Origin: Puniceicoccales bacterium
GTDB taxonomy: Bacteria > Verrucomicrobiota > Verrucomicrobiia > Opitutales > LL51
Direction: 5' to 3'
Length of the DNA: 8,289 bases
NCBI GenBank assembly: GCA_031259665.1
Contig: JAIRLD010000047.1
Location: 1 to 8,289, forward strand
Positions 1-5,085 of this stretch are shown here, piece after piece. A model generated the notes under the pieces. The model had not been told where the DNA came from. It saw only the letters and a list, made by a program, of their open reading frames with translations, and did not search any database. The first letter of the stretch is position 1. Every line of letters begins with the position of its first letter. Both the position numbers and the translations under genes were made by a program.

Positions 1-90
1 CGGCCCTCGTCTCATGCGGCGACGTGGCCCGGCCGCCGAAGGAGGCCAAGGAGTTACTGACTCCTTGCGTTGTATGGGGCAGAGCCCCAT
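1..90. repeat. GC-rich hairpin-containing intergenic element, truncated by the window start
   Basis: This is a GC-rich stretch next to an AT-rich gene. It holds a hairpin with arms aaggagt/actcctt (about 50-67) and a second with arms atggggc (74-80) and gccccat (84-90) around the loop aga. The order GGCCAAGGAGT, ACTCCTT, then a GGGGC/GCCCC hairpin is repeated at about 5127-5175, so both stretches appear to belong to one family of dispersed structured elements. No coding potential is evident. It lies just past the stop of the leftward LolA-like gene and could help terminate that transcript, although no U-tract follows in that direction. Confidence 0.55.
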
Positions 91-120
91 ATCAGTTTGT
101 CAAAATATCAGTTTGTCAAA
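89..120. repeat. 16-bp perfect direct tandem repeat, two copies
   Basis: The unit atatcagtttgtcaaa occurs at 89-104 and again, identically, at 105-120. The second copy covers the stop codon of the leftward LolA-like gene (116-118 on the minus strand). It looks like a small slippage duplication at the junction between the gene end and the hairpin element. Confidence 0.85.
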
Positions 121-892
121 AATTGGTATAATTTAAACAATCTTCCGGAGGCTTCCCGAGGGTATTTTTATCAAAAAGGTTTACGGAAATCGTTTGGCCA
201 ACGGCTACTTTTTTGACGGTCAATTGAGTTGTCGTATTACTGGGAACGTCTTTAATTTCGATCGATTTCATGAGCCACATATTCTGGATTTTTTTGAAGT
301 TTAGGAGTTTGAAGGTACGCAATAATTTTTCTTTTTCGTCGAGATACTCAAAGCGCAAAATGGCTTCGAAAGTGGGATCGTAGGCGATATCGACAAATCG
401 TCCCGTCGATTCTTTGAAGCGGATGATATGTGTATTGCGACCTTGTATACGTTTTTGGTCGCGATACCCGTAGGAATTCCAATGGAGGAAGGGCATTAAA
501 ATGTCAGCAAAATTCAGGAGATGTCCCGGCCAAATGGGAGTATCGAGGGTCATTTTTACCGATTGTTCCGAGCAAAAAATCTCGCCATCCGATTTCCCAA
601 GGGATAAAAATGATCGATTGCCGAAATTAAATCGCAACTTTACTCCATTGGTATTTTGTTGGGAGTAAAACTTTCCTTCTTCGGTTTCCGTTTTTTTACC
701 GATGGTTGTCTTAAGATCAAAAATAAAGGCACAATTCAAACCCTGGAATGTTTTTAATTTTTGGACAACTTCCGCAACCTGTTGGGCGGTTAGGGGTTCC
801 TGAGACTTCCTATGCCGCGTGTTCGGGATAGCCCACGCGGATAGAGATACCTGTAAAACCACTAACGGGAGCAAAAATTTAGAAACTTTCAT
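116..892 (-). CDS. LolA/LolB-fold outer-membrane lipoprotein-sorting-like periplasmic protein
   Basis: The 258-aa product begins with a clear Sec signal peptide: Lys at 2 and 5, a hydrophobic core at about 6-18, and a likely cleavage site after Ala21 (SAWA-IP). The mature part alternates short polar and aromatic beta-strand-like segments (for example GKFYSQQ, VKLRFNF, RFVDIAYDP, AILRFEYLD, MWLMKSIEIKD). This fits the half-barrel fold of LolA, LolB and RseB, in which a periplasmic protein holds a lipoprotein acyl chain. The DPTFEAILRFEYLD...LLNFKKIQNMWLMKSIEI stretch is typical of proteins named outer-membrane lipoprotein-sorting protein. The mature protein lacks a lipobox Cys, so it should be soluble in the periplasm. 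The ATG lies only 8 nt after the secG stop, which indicates co-transcription and probable translational coupling. The family is assigned from overall pattern rather than a signature motif, so confidence is moderate. Confidence 0.6.
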   Translation of the reverse strand: MKVSKFLLPLVVLQVSLSAWAIPNTRHRKSQEPLTAQQVAEVVQKLKTFQGLNCAFIFDLKTTIGKKTETEEGKFYSQQNTNGVKLRFNFGNRSFLSLGKSDGEIFCSEQSVKMTLDTPIWPGHLLNFADILMPFLHWNSYGYRDQKRIQGRNTHIIRFKESTGRFVDIAYDPTFEAILRFEYLDEKEKLLRTFKLLNFKKIQNMWLMKSIEIKDVPSNTTTQLTVKKVAVGQTISVNLFDKNTLGKPPEDCLNYTNF

Positions 893-900
893 GCTTCAAC

Positions 901-1428
901 TTAGAATACATACTCACCGTCGTCGGAAGGAATTTTCACCTCTTCGATATTCCTGATGGCGGTTTCCTCTGCAGTCTCTTCCGAAGCGGTTTTTTCCGGA
1001 GCGGTTTCTTCTGAAGCGGCGGTTTTTTCCTGGGAGCTGACTAAGAAACGATCTCTAGGAATAGAATCAACCATTTTAGATGATGTTTCTGAACTAGGAG
1101 GTAGTAGTCCTTTATCAGTTTCAGTATTTACCGCCGCCAAAACTTCTTTTTTCTGGAATAGATTTTGTGGCCTATTGTCTTTTTCGAGAGCCATATAGAG
1201 CAACGAAAGGATAAACGAAACGCTAAAGAAGATCGCGACACAATACTTAGTGATTCGCGCGAGTGTATTAATGCCTTCACCGCCTAAAATCGAGGTTACT
1301 GCATTACCGCCGAGGGTAGCACCCATGCCCGATTCTTCGCTTGGGCGCTGCATAAGGATGAACAGAATGGTGATCATGCATAAAGCTAGCAGGAATGCTG
1401 TCAAAACAAATATAAAAAATATACTCAT
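901..1428 (-). CDS. secG: Protein translocase subunit SecG with an extended C-terminal tail
   Basis: SecG is the small, two-helix membrane subunit of the SecYEG channel and assists SecA-driven export. Residues 4-26 form the first membrane helix. The diagnostic cytoplasmic loop follows, LMQRPSEESGMGATLGGNAV with SILGGEG (25-52), and then helix two at about 63-82 (CVAIFFSVSFILSLLYMAL). This Q-[RK]-x-G-[AML]-G-x-x-x-G-G pattern is the family hallmark. SecG is usually about 75-130 aa; here residues 84-175 form a hydrophilic tail with an acidic low-complexity run (EETAPEKTASEETAEETA, about 140-157). The ATG at 1426-1428 directly precedes helix one and has no obvious Shine-Dalgarno sequence. The LolA-like gene follows after 8 nt, so the pair forms an envelope-biogenesis operon. 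Confidence 0.85.
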   Translation of the reverse strand: MSIFFIFVLTAFLLALCMITILFILMQRPSEESGMGATLGGNAVTSILGGEGINTLARITKYCVAIFFSVSFILSLLYMALEKDNRPQNLFQKKEVLAAVNTETDKGLLPPSSETSSKMVDSIPRDRFLVSSQEKTAASEETAPEKTASEETAEETAIRNIEEVKIPSDDGEYVF

Positions 1429-1594
1429 ACTTAAATTATTCTTTGATAGTTATTAAGATTACAGGCGATGCAAGCAAAAAAATACAATAATTTGTTTTTT
1501 ATCGTTTGCTAGCAATTGTGGTGGAAGTTTCTAGGGTAAAATAATTATTTTAATAAATGCTTGTCATGTTTTACATAAATTTTATTATAAAACC
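1429..1594. promoter_or_regulatory. AT-rich divergent intergenic region, secG versus the 329-aa gene
   Basis: These 166 bp separate two divergent genes and must hold both promoters. The stretch is strongly AT-rich with T- and A-runs. I see no riboswitch or clear operator. The best promoter candidate faces right and is listed separately; none stands out for secG. Confidence 0.5.
1561..1594 (+). promoter_or_regulatory. Candidate sigma70-type promoter giving a leaderless transcript
   Basis: A TTGTCA (1561-1566) matches the -35 consensus at five of six bases. After 16 bp, TATTAT (1583-1588) matches the -10 consensus at five of six. Transcription would start at or next to the ATG at 1595, which agrees with the lack of a ribosome binding site there. 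A related GCTTGACATG lies before the small ORF at 2662. The assignment is by eye; AT-rich DNA produces such matches by chance. Confidence 0.4.
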
Positions 1595-2584
1595 ATGTCT
1601 TCTATCCCAGTTAGTAATTTTGGAACCATAGATTTTTCGCCAGTTGCCTTTGAGGGTGATGAGGGAGTTCAGGGGGTTACACCGAAGAGAGGTGGTCCAG
1701 GGCCTTCCGGGGATGTTCAACTTTGGGGTCCAGCGATTATTATGGAGCCGCCTTTAACGGCAGGATCTTCCGGCAGTGGTCAACCCTGGGAGGGGCCAGC
1801 GATTATTCTAGAGCCACCTCTAACGCCTGAAGATCAAAAGACAAGGGAAATGATACAGTTTCGTGGAACACCGCTCCCTCTTGCTGAGCAAATGCGAGCT
1901 GGACTGGATCCGGAAAAGATGGATGCGCTTATTAATCAATGTAATAATGGTCAGCTGTCGGTCAATGATTTGGCGGCGGAGCTCATGATTTTGATGATCA
2001 ATAATGCGTTTGAAAACAAATCCATAGAGCGTCAGATACGGTCAGAAATAGCTCAGTTGCAATTTCAGAACGGCATGAAAATTGCGGATATGATCAAAGA
2101 AAAGGGAGAATTAGCTTACAAAAAGGCTGTTACGGATGCGGTAACCAAAATGGTTGCAAGTCTTGCGGATGCGGCCATTAATGCAGCCGCCTATAACAAA
2201 TCACAGCAAAAGGGTGAAAACGTGGGGCAGACGAATATGGAGGCAGAAGGATCAGCAAACAGTAAAGCAGGAGGCTTTAAATATACAGGTGAGCAACGAG
2301 ATAACATTAATAAAGCGGGAAAGCTAGGCGGCGACGCAGTTAAAACAATCATTGAGTCGACAGGGAGTTTGATTTGTGCTGAATTCGATTTCAAAATATC
2401 TAAAATTGAAACCCAAAAGCAAGCAACAGAAACGATGGGGAAATTACTCGATTCCATAGCTAGTTCCGTCGAATCCTCTATCCGTGCCCAAGACCAAGCC
2501 ATTCAATTTGCCATGGGTATGCTCGATAAGATCAACAGTCTGGCCCATGACAGTCTGAGCAGAATCATTGGCAACATGCGGTAA
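1595..2584 (+). CDS. Soluble helical Ala/Gln-rich protein, possible type III secretion translocator or effector
   Basis: I do not recognise the family with certainty. The 329-aa product has no signal peptide and no membrane helix. Residues 1-80 are Pro/Gly/Ser-rich and probably disordered, with a start (MSSIPVSNFG) of the Ser/Ile/Pro type common in type III secretion signals. Two copies of GPAII(M/L)EPPLT lie at 45-55 and 67-77. Residues 95-205 are helical and Ala/Met/Gln/Lys-rich (AELMILMINNAF, RQIRSEIAQLQFQNGMKIADMI, KMVASLADAAINAAAYNKS). A Gly/Asn-rich linker (206-248) leads to a C-terminal helical, coiled-coil-like segment (262-316, KIETQKQATETMGKLLDSIASSVESSIRAQDQAIQFAMGMLDKIN). This layout recalls SctB/YopD/EspA-type secreted proteins, but that is inference. 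The C-terminal segment is duplicated downstream at 2901-3061. No secretion apparatus gene lies in the window. The ATG at 1595 has no Shine-Dalgarno sequence. Confidence 0.7.
   Translation: MSSIPVSNFGTIDFSPVAFEGDEGVQGVTPKRGGPGPSGDVQLWGPAIIMEPPLTAGSSGSGQPWEGPAIILEPPLTPEDQKTREMIQFRGTPLPLAEQMRAGLDPEKMDALINQCNNGQLSVNDLAAELMILMINNAFENKSIERQIRSEIAQLQFQNGMKIADMIKEKGELAYKKAVTDAVTKMVASLADAAINAAAYNKSQQKGENVGQTNMEAEGSANSKAGGFKYTGEQRDNINKAGKLGGDAVKTIIESTGSLICAEFDFKISKIETQKQATETMGKLLDSIASSVESSIRAQDQAIQFAMGMLDKINSLAHDSLSRIIGNMR
1727..1825 (+). repeat. In-frame 66-bp-period repeat encoding GPAII(M/L)EPPLT twice
   Basis: The 33-nt segments at 1727-1759 and 1793-1825 encode GPAIIMEPPLT and GPAIILEPPLT. They are spaced exactly 22 codons apart, and each has a Trp one or two residues before it (WGPAII, WEGPAII). 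Several codon third positions differ while the peptide is held, which suggests selection on the motif. It may be a short linear binding motif in a disordered region. Confidence 0.8.
2399..2559 (+). repeat. Block A, copy 1 (second copy at 2901-3061)
   Basis: The 3' part of the 329-aa gene recurs at a constant offset of 502 bp as 2901-3061, with about 14 mismatches over about 159 aligned bases counted by eye. Most single differences in the first 130 bp are at third codon positions, and the peptide from KIE(T/A)QKQATETM to GMLDKINS is nearly unchanged. Similarity on this alignment ends at 2559/3061: copy 1 runs on to IIGNMR and a stop, while copy 2 is joined to block B. Confidence 0.9.
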
Positions 2585-2619
2585 AAAATAAATTAAAAAC
2601 ATTTCCTTACAAAAAACGC

Positions 2620-2651
2620 TTGACATGAAATCAAACTGGACATGATATATA
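2620..2651 (+). promoter_or_regulatory. Candidate promoter upstream of the 47-aa ORF
   Basis: A perfect -35 box TTGACA (2620-2625) is followed by an AT-rich GATATATAT stretch. The best -10 match, TATATA (2646-2651), sits at a long 20-bp spacing. The context gcttgacatg resembles gcttgtcatg before the 329-aa gene (1559-1568). Confidence is low because of the spacing. Confidence 0.3.
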
Positions 2652-2661
2652 TCTGTTTGTT

Positions 2662-2805
2662 ATGAACTACCTACTTATAGCTTATTATAGGCTTGGAAAA
2701 ACTGAAGATTTGAAGTATATAAAAGATGTGCTGACGAGTCAAGGTGTAAACAGTACGCCACCGTTGAGTTCTTCCGGTGAAGGCGGATGCTGCGCAGTAC
2801 AGTAA
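2662..2805 (+). CDS. 47-aa small protein ending in the CAAX-like motif GCCAVQ
   Basis: This short ORF reads MNYLLIAYYRLGKTEDLKYI, then KDVLTSQGVNSTPPL, then SSSGEGGCCAVQ. The N-terminus is slightly hydrophobic. The second half is a Ser/Gly/Pro-rich flexible stretch ending in Cys-Cys-Ala-Val-Gln. CAVQ fits the CAAX pattern recognised by eukaryotic prenyltransferases (Gln at the last position favours farnesyl), and the extra Cys could be acylated. The same tail, KDVLTSQ(G/S)VNSTPPLSSSGE(G/S)GCCAVQ, recurs in the next ORF. There, four codons differ silently (Val, two Pro, Gly) and only two differ in residue (both Gly to Ser). That pattern argues the frame is or was translated. It may be a real microprotein or the 3' remnant of a longer gene that lost its body. 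No clear ribosome binding site precedes the ATG. Confidence 0.4.
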   Translation: MNYLLIAYYRLGKTEDLKYIKDVLTSQGVNSTPPLSSSGEGGCCAVQ

Positions 2806-2842
2806 AATTTTTCTTATTATTATCATTCATGAAGAGATCGTT
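2716..2842 (+). repeat. Block B, copy 1 (second copy at 3069-3195)
   Basis: About 127 bp recur at a constant 353-bp offset as 3069-3195. The block covers the coding tail YIKDVLTSQ...GCCAVQ, its stop, and about 37 bp beyond it (aaaatttttcttattatta, then a cattcatgaagagatcgtt run) that is identical in both copies. Similarity fades just after gaagagatcgtt. Because block A has a 502-bp offset and block B a 353-bp offset, the array is not a single clean tandem duplication; an insertion, deletion or second event has occurred. Confidence 0.9.
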
Positions 2843-3158
2843 ACCAATCGCAAAGCGAAAAAAGGTTTGTTTTGTGGTTGGTGCGATTTCTTTTGAAATG
2901 TCTAAGATTGAAGCCCAAAAGCAAGCAACAGAAACGATGGAGAAATTACTCGATTCCATAGCTAGTTCCGTTGAATCCTCTATCCGTGCCCAAGATCAAG
3001 CCATTCAATTTGCTATGGGTATGCTCGATAAGATCAATAGTTCAACCCGCGACACTCTGAGTTTAAGATATATAAAAGATGTGCTGACGAGTCAAAGCGT
3101 CAACAGTACGCCGCCATTGAGTTCTTCCGGCGAAAGCGGATGCTGCGCAGTACAGTAA
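2787..3158 (+). CDS. Duplicated C-terminal half of the 329-aa protein fused to a GCCAVQ tail
   Basis: This is a 123-aa frame from the ATG at 2787. In-frame alternatives are 2829 (MKRSLPIAKRKKVC) and 2898 (MSKIEAQ), and I cannot decide between them. The first start has gaagg a few bases upstream and overlaps the end of the previous ORF by 19 nt. Residues 38-86 are block A, the helical coiled-coil-like segment KIEAQKQATETMEKLLDSIASSVESSIRAQDQAIQFAMGMLDKINS. Residues 93-123 are block B, RYIKDVLTSQ...SGESGCCAVQ. The fusion therefore puts a putative CAAX tail on a helix bundle that in the 329-aa paralogue ends with IIGNMR. The region before residue 38 is unlike the parent except for a weak DNA match (gtttgttttgtg against gtttgatttgtg). 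It may be a functional truncated paralogue, a chimera formed by recombination, or a decaying copy. Confidence 0.5.
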   Translation: MLRSTVKFFLLLSFMKRSLPIAKRKKVCFVVGAISFEMSKIEAQKQATETMEKLLDSIASSVESSIRAQDQAIQFAMGMLDKINSSTRDTLSLRYIKDVLTSQSVNSTPPLSSSGESGCCAVQ

Positions 3159-3216
3159 AATTTTTCTTATTATTATCATTCATGAAGAGATCGTTGCCGC
3201 AGTCGCGAAGCAGCAG

Positions 3217-3370
3217 GAAAGTTTGATTTGTGACGGGAAACGATCTCACTTTGAAGTGATTAAATTTAGATTATTGTAGAATTTTCTTGTGTTCCGTGAA
3301 ATGTCGAATATTTCTTTAGTCTCCTGAGTCGGAATCATATGGTAAAATAAACTAAAAAACGTTCTCTTTT
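3217..3370 (+). pseudogene. Decayed third copy of the 329-aa gene's 3' end
   Basis: After the second block B, the DNA again resembles the parent gene. The 13 bases agtttgatttgtg at 3220-3232 match 2366-2378 exactly, and ctttgaagtgattaaattta (3250-3269) weakly follows the start of block A in copy 2. Further on, cctgagtcggaatcatatgg (3323-3342) plus taaaataaactaaaaaacgt (3343-3362) aligns with the end of the parent gene, ctgagcagaatcattggc (2555-2572) and taaaaaataaattaaaaac (2582-2600). Most of block A is missing between them. No long reading frame survives, so it is a remnant. Confidence 0.5.
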
Positions 3371-3417
3371 GAAATGGATAAGTATCTCAGTTCAAAGAGA
3401 AAGTATTTCATGGATTG

Positions 3418-3449
3418 CCCGCTCGACGGCGAAGTGTCGAGCGGGTTTT
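3418..3449 (+). terminator. Rho-independent terminator
   Basis: A perfect 10-bp GC-rich stem is formed by cccgctcgac (3418-3427) and gtcgagcggg (3436-3445), with the 8-nt loop ggcgaagt and TTTT directly after. It closes the duplicated gene cluster and insulates the thioredoxin gene that follows. Confidence 0.8.
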
Positions 3450-3456
3450 AAACCTC

Positions 3457-3499
3457 TTCCGGAATCTTCCCTAAGCGTTGCCCGGAAAAGATTCCGGAA
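3457..3499. repeat. 12-bp inverted repeat with a 19-nt loop
   Basis: The arms ttccggaatctt (3457-3468) and aagattccggaa (3488-3499) are perfectly complementary. The core ttccggaa is itself a palindrome. It starts 8 nt after the T-run of the terminator. It could be an operator, a second stem of the terminator region or part of an RNA leader. The rest of 3371-3600 holds a smaller stem (ccagg 3509-3513, cctgg 3522-3526) and no convincing gene. Confidence 0.6.
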
Positions 3500-3600
3500 T
3501 CTCAGGTCCCAGGAAAGATCCCCTGGCAAAAGGTTACCAACGGATAAACTCCCCTTGCAAAATGGCTTGAACTAAAAAGAGAATCATTAACAATCGTAAT

Positions 3601-3912
3601 ATGCCAAAGGTAATTCCTCTTTCTGAAGATTTATTTGAGTCTACGATCCGCGAAAATGGGGGAAAAGTTATTATTGATTTTTGGGCGCCCTGGTGTGGTC
3701 CCTGTCGCTCCTTAGGGAAAACTTTGGAAACGCTATCCGCGGAACACGAAGATATTACAATTTATAAAATCAATGTGGATGAATGTTCTTCCCTGACGGA
3801 GGAGTACGAAATTTCTTCGATTCCAACGATGCTATTTTTTGATAACGGGAAACTGATTGATCAGACGGTTGGCCTATTGACGAAAATTGATATTTTGGCA
3901 AAATTTCACTGA
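3601..3912 (+). CDS. trxA: Thioredoxin
   Basis: The 103-aa protein has the full thioredoxin fold at the usual length (about 105 aa). IIDFWAPWCGPC holds the redox pair Cys32 and Cys35 in the classic WCGPC motif (31-35). The buried Asp equivalent is D26. The cis-proline loop SSIPT (Pro75) precedes the strand MLFFDNGKLIDQTVG, matching the family's TLLLFKNGEVVDRIVG region. There is no signal peptide, so it is cytoplasmic and should reduce protein disulfides using thioredoxin reductase. ECSS at 61-64 adds a non-catalytic Cys. It may not be the organism's only thioredoxin, so the gene symbol is tentative. The ATG at 3601 lacks a strong Shine-Dalgarno sequence. The transporter gene follows closely on the same strand. 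Confidence 0.9.
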   Translation: MPKVIPLSEDLFESTIRENGGKVIIDFWAPWCGPCRSLGKTLETLSAEHEDITIYKINVDECSSLTEEYEISSIPTMLFFDNGKLIDQTVGLLTKIDILAKFH

Positions 3913-3963
3913 ACGACCACTAAAAACTTGACTTTCGAAGATCTTTTTGATCCATTTCTCAGC

Positions 3964-4902
3964 ATGGTAGAAGAATCGAGGCGGTATTATTTCAAAGGAA
4001 TCGCGTGGTTTATTGCGAGTCTCATGGTATGTGAGACCAATGATGTAATCACAAAACTTCTTGAAGGCAGTTTGAGTCCGTTACAAGTTATATGGGGACG
4101 ATTTCTTTTTAGTACGTTAGCCCTGCTGCCGTTCATGTTACAACATAGGGAAAATTTTTGCAGCCGTTACCTTTTGGCAAATTTCTTGAGGGGATTCATT
4201 CTATTTATTGGGATGTTTATATGGTGTTACGGTCTTGACGTGTCCCAATTAAGCATTGCCTGTCTGATTAATTTTACGACACCCATGTTCACATTAATTT
4301 TAGCGGCATTTATTTTAAAAGAAAAAATTGGAAAAGCACGTATTTGGGCGACTCTCATTGGATTTCTAGGGGTAGCGGCCGTACTTAATCCGCGTACGGC
4401 TTCTTTTTCAACGGCAACGGACTCATTATTCCTCCTATCGGCCTTTTTTTTTGCACTACTGGACATTTTCAATAAAAAATTAGTTACCAAAGAAACAACG
4501 TTGGGAAGTCTGTTTTTTACGGGTCTTTTCACAATGCTATGCACATTAGGGGCCATGATTTGTTCGAAGGACACGGCCTATGCTTTGACAGGAGTATTTA
4601 CAACGGGGTGGCAAAACATTATGTTGCTTATTCTTTTAGGTATAGGTGCCAATTTTCTACTTTTTTTCATTTTGAAATCGCTTAGCTACGTCGATGTATC
4701 GGCAACGGCACCTTTCCGCTACGTGGAACTGATTTTAGCGAGTGTATTTGGGTATTTATTTTTTGACGAAAAAATTTCGGCTAACGCCATTTTGGGCGCC
4801 ATTATCATCATTCCTAGCGTCATTTATCTCGTACGCTGTGAAGTAAAAATATCTCAAAAACACAATTATACCGAGCGACAAATCCCAACCCATTGCTGTT
4901 AA
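3964..4902 (+). CDS. EamA/DMT-superfamily inner-membrane transporter
   Basis: The 312-aa protein (from ATG 3964) has about ten hydrophobic segments in two EamA halves. Half one runs from KGIAWFIASLMVCETND to ATLIGFLGVAAVLNPR (11-144), including the SPLQVIWGRFLFSTLALLPF and INFTTPMFTLILAAFILKEKIG signatures. Half two runs from DSLFLLSAFFFALLDIFNKKLV to GAIIIIPSVIYLV (153-290), with the matching SATAPFRYVELILASVFGYLFFDEKIS element. This family exports or exchanges metabolites such as amino acids, sugars or nucleotide derivatives; host-dependent bacteria use members to take up S-adenosylmethionine. The substrate cannot be read from the sequence. A TTG at 3928 would add 12 residues and lies 15 nt after the thioredoxin stop; I prefer the ATG because the extra residues are not membrane-like. 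The last residues are polar and carry no obvious motif. Confidence 0.85.
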   Translation: MVEESRRYYFKGIAWFIASLMVCETNDVITKLLEGSLSPLQVIWGRFLFSTLALLPFMLQHRENFCSRYLLANFLRGFILFIGMFIWCYGLDVSQLSIACLINFTTPMFTLILAAFILKEKIGKARIWATLIGFLGVAAVLNPRTASFSTATDSLFLLSAFFFALLDIFNKKLVTKETTLGSLFFTGLFTMLCTLGAMICSKDTAYALTGVFTTGWQNIMLLILLGIGANFLLFFILKSLSYVDVSATAPFRYVELILASVFGYLFFDEKISANAILGAIIIIPSVIYLVRCEVKISQKHNYTERQIPTHCC

Positions 4903-4929
4903 TGTGCATGCCAAATTTTAGAATCCCAG

Positions 4930-4999
4930 CCAGGGGATCCATCCCCTGGATCTGGTTTTGCGGTTTGATCCAGTGGCATTGCCACTGAATCAAACCGCA
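4930..4999. repeat. Palindromic dispersed repeat, copy 1 (partner at 8214-8289)
   Basis: There are two adjacent hairpins. The first has 9-bp arms ccaggggat (4930-4938) and atcccctgg (4941-4949). The second has 19-nt arms (4959-4977 and 4981-4999) around the loop att with one C-A mismatch. The 20 bases 4930-4949 are identical to 8220-8239, and the second hairpin matches 8249-8289 with paired changes. Lying just after the transporter gene, it may also terminate or stabilise that transcript. Confidence 0.85.
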
Positions 5000-5019
5000 G
5001 GGGCCCAAATAAAAAAGAG

Positions 5020-5056
5020 TGGCCGAGTCCATGCGCGATGCGCATGGACTCGGCCA
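5020..5056. repeat. Perfect 17-bp hairpin
   Basis: The arms tggccgagtccatgcgc (5020-5036) and gcgcatggactcggcca (5040-5056) are perfectly complementary around the 3-nt loop gat. An AT-rich ttaaaaaa run follows. It is much stronger than needed for termination and belongs to the hairpin composite between the convergent transporter and RelE-like genes. Confidence 0.9.
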
Positions 5057-5085
5057 ACAATTAAAAAAACACTTTCATTAAAAGA

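Noticed and set aside
956..1456. Plus-strand ORFs opposite secG
   Set aside because: They are the antisense of the SecG coding region; the Ala/Val/Ser-rich translation mirrors the EETA repeat.
3418..3500. tRNA or structured RNA gene
   Set aside because: No cloverleaf, anticodon arm or TTC-type T-loop can be drawn; the stems fit a terminator and a separate inverted repeat.
3369..3575. 68-aa plus-strand ORF
   Set aside because: It runs straight through the intrinsic terminator and the inverted repeat; composition reflects the palindromes and there is no recognisable domain.
4227..4574. 115-aa minus-strand ORF inside the transporter gene
   Set aside because: It is antisense to a clear ten-segment membrane protein and has no family features.
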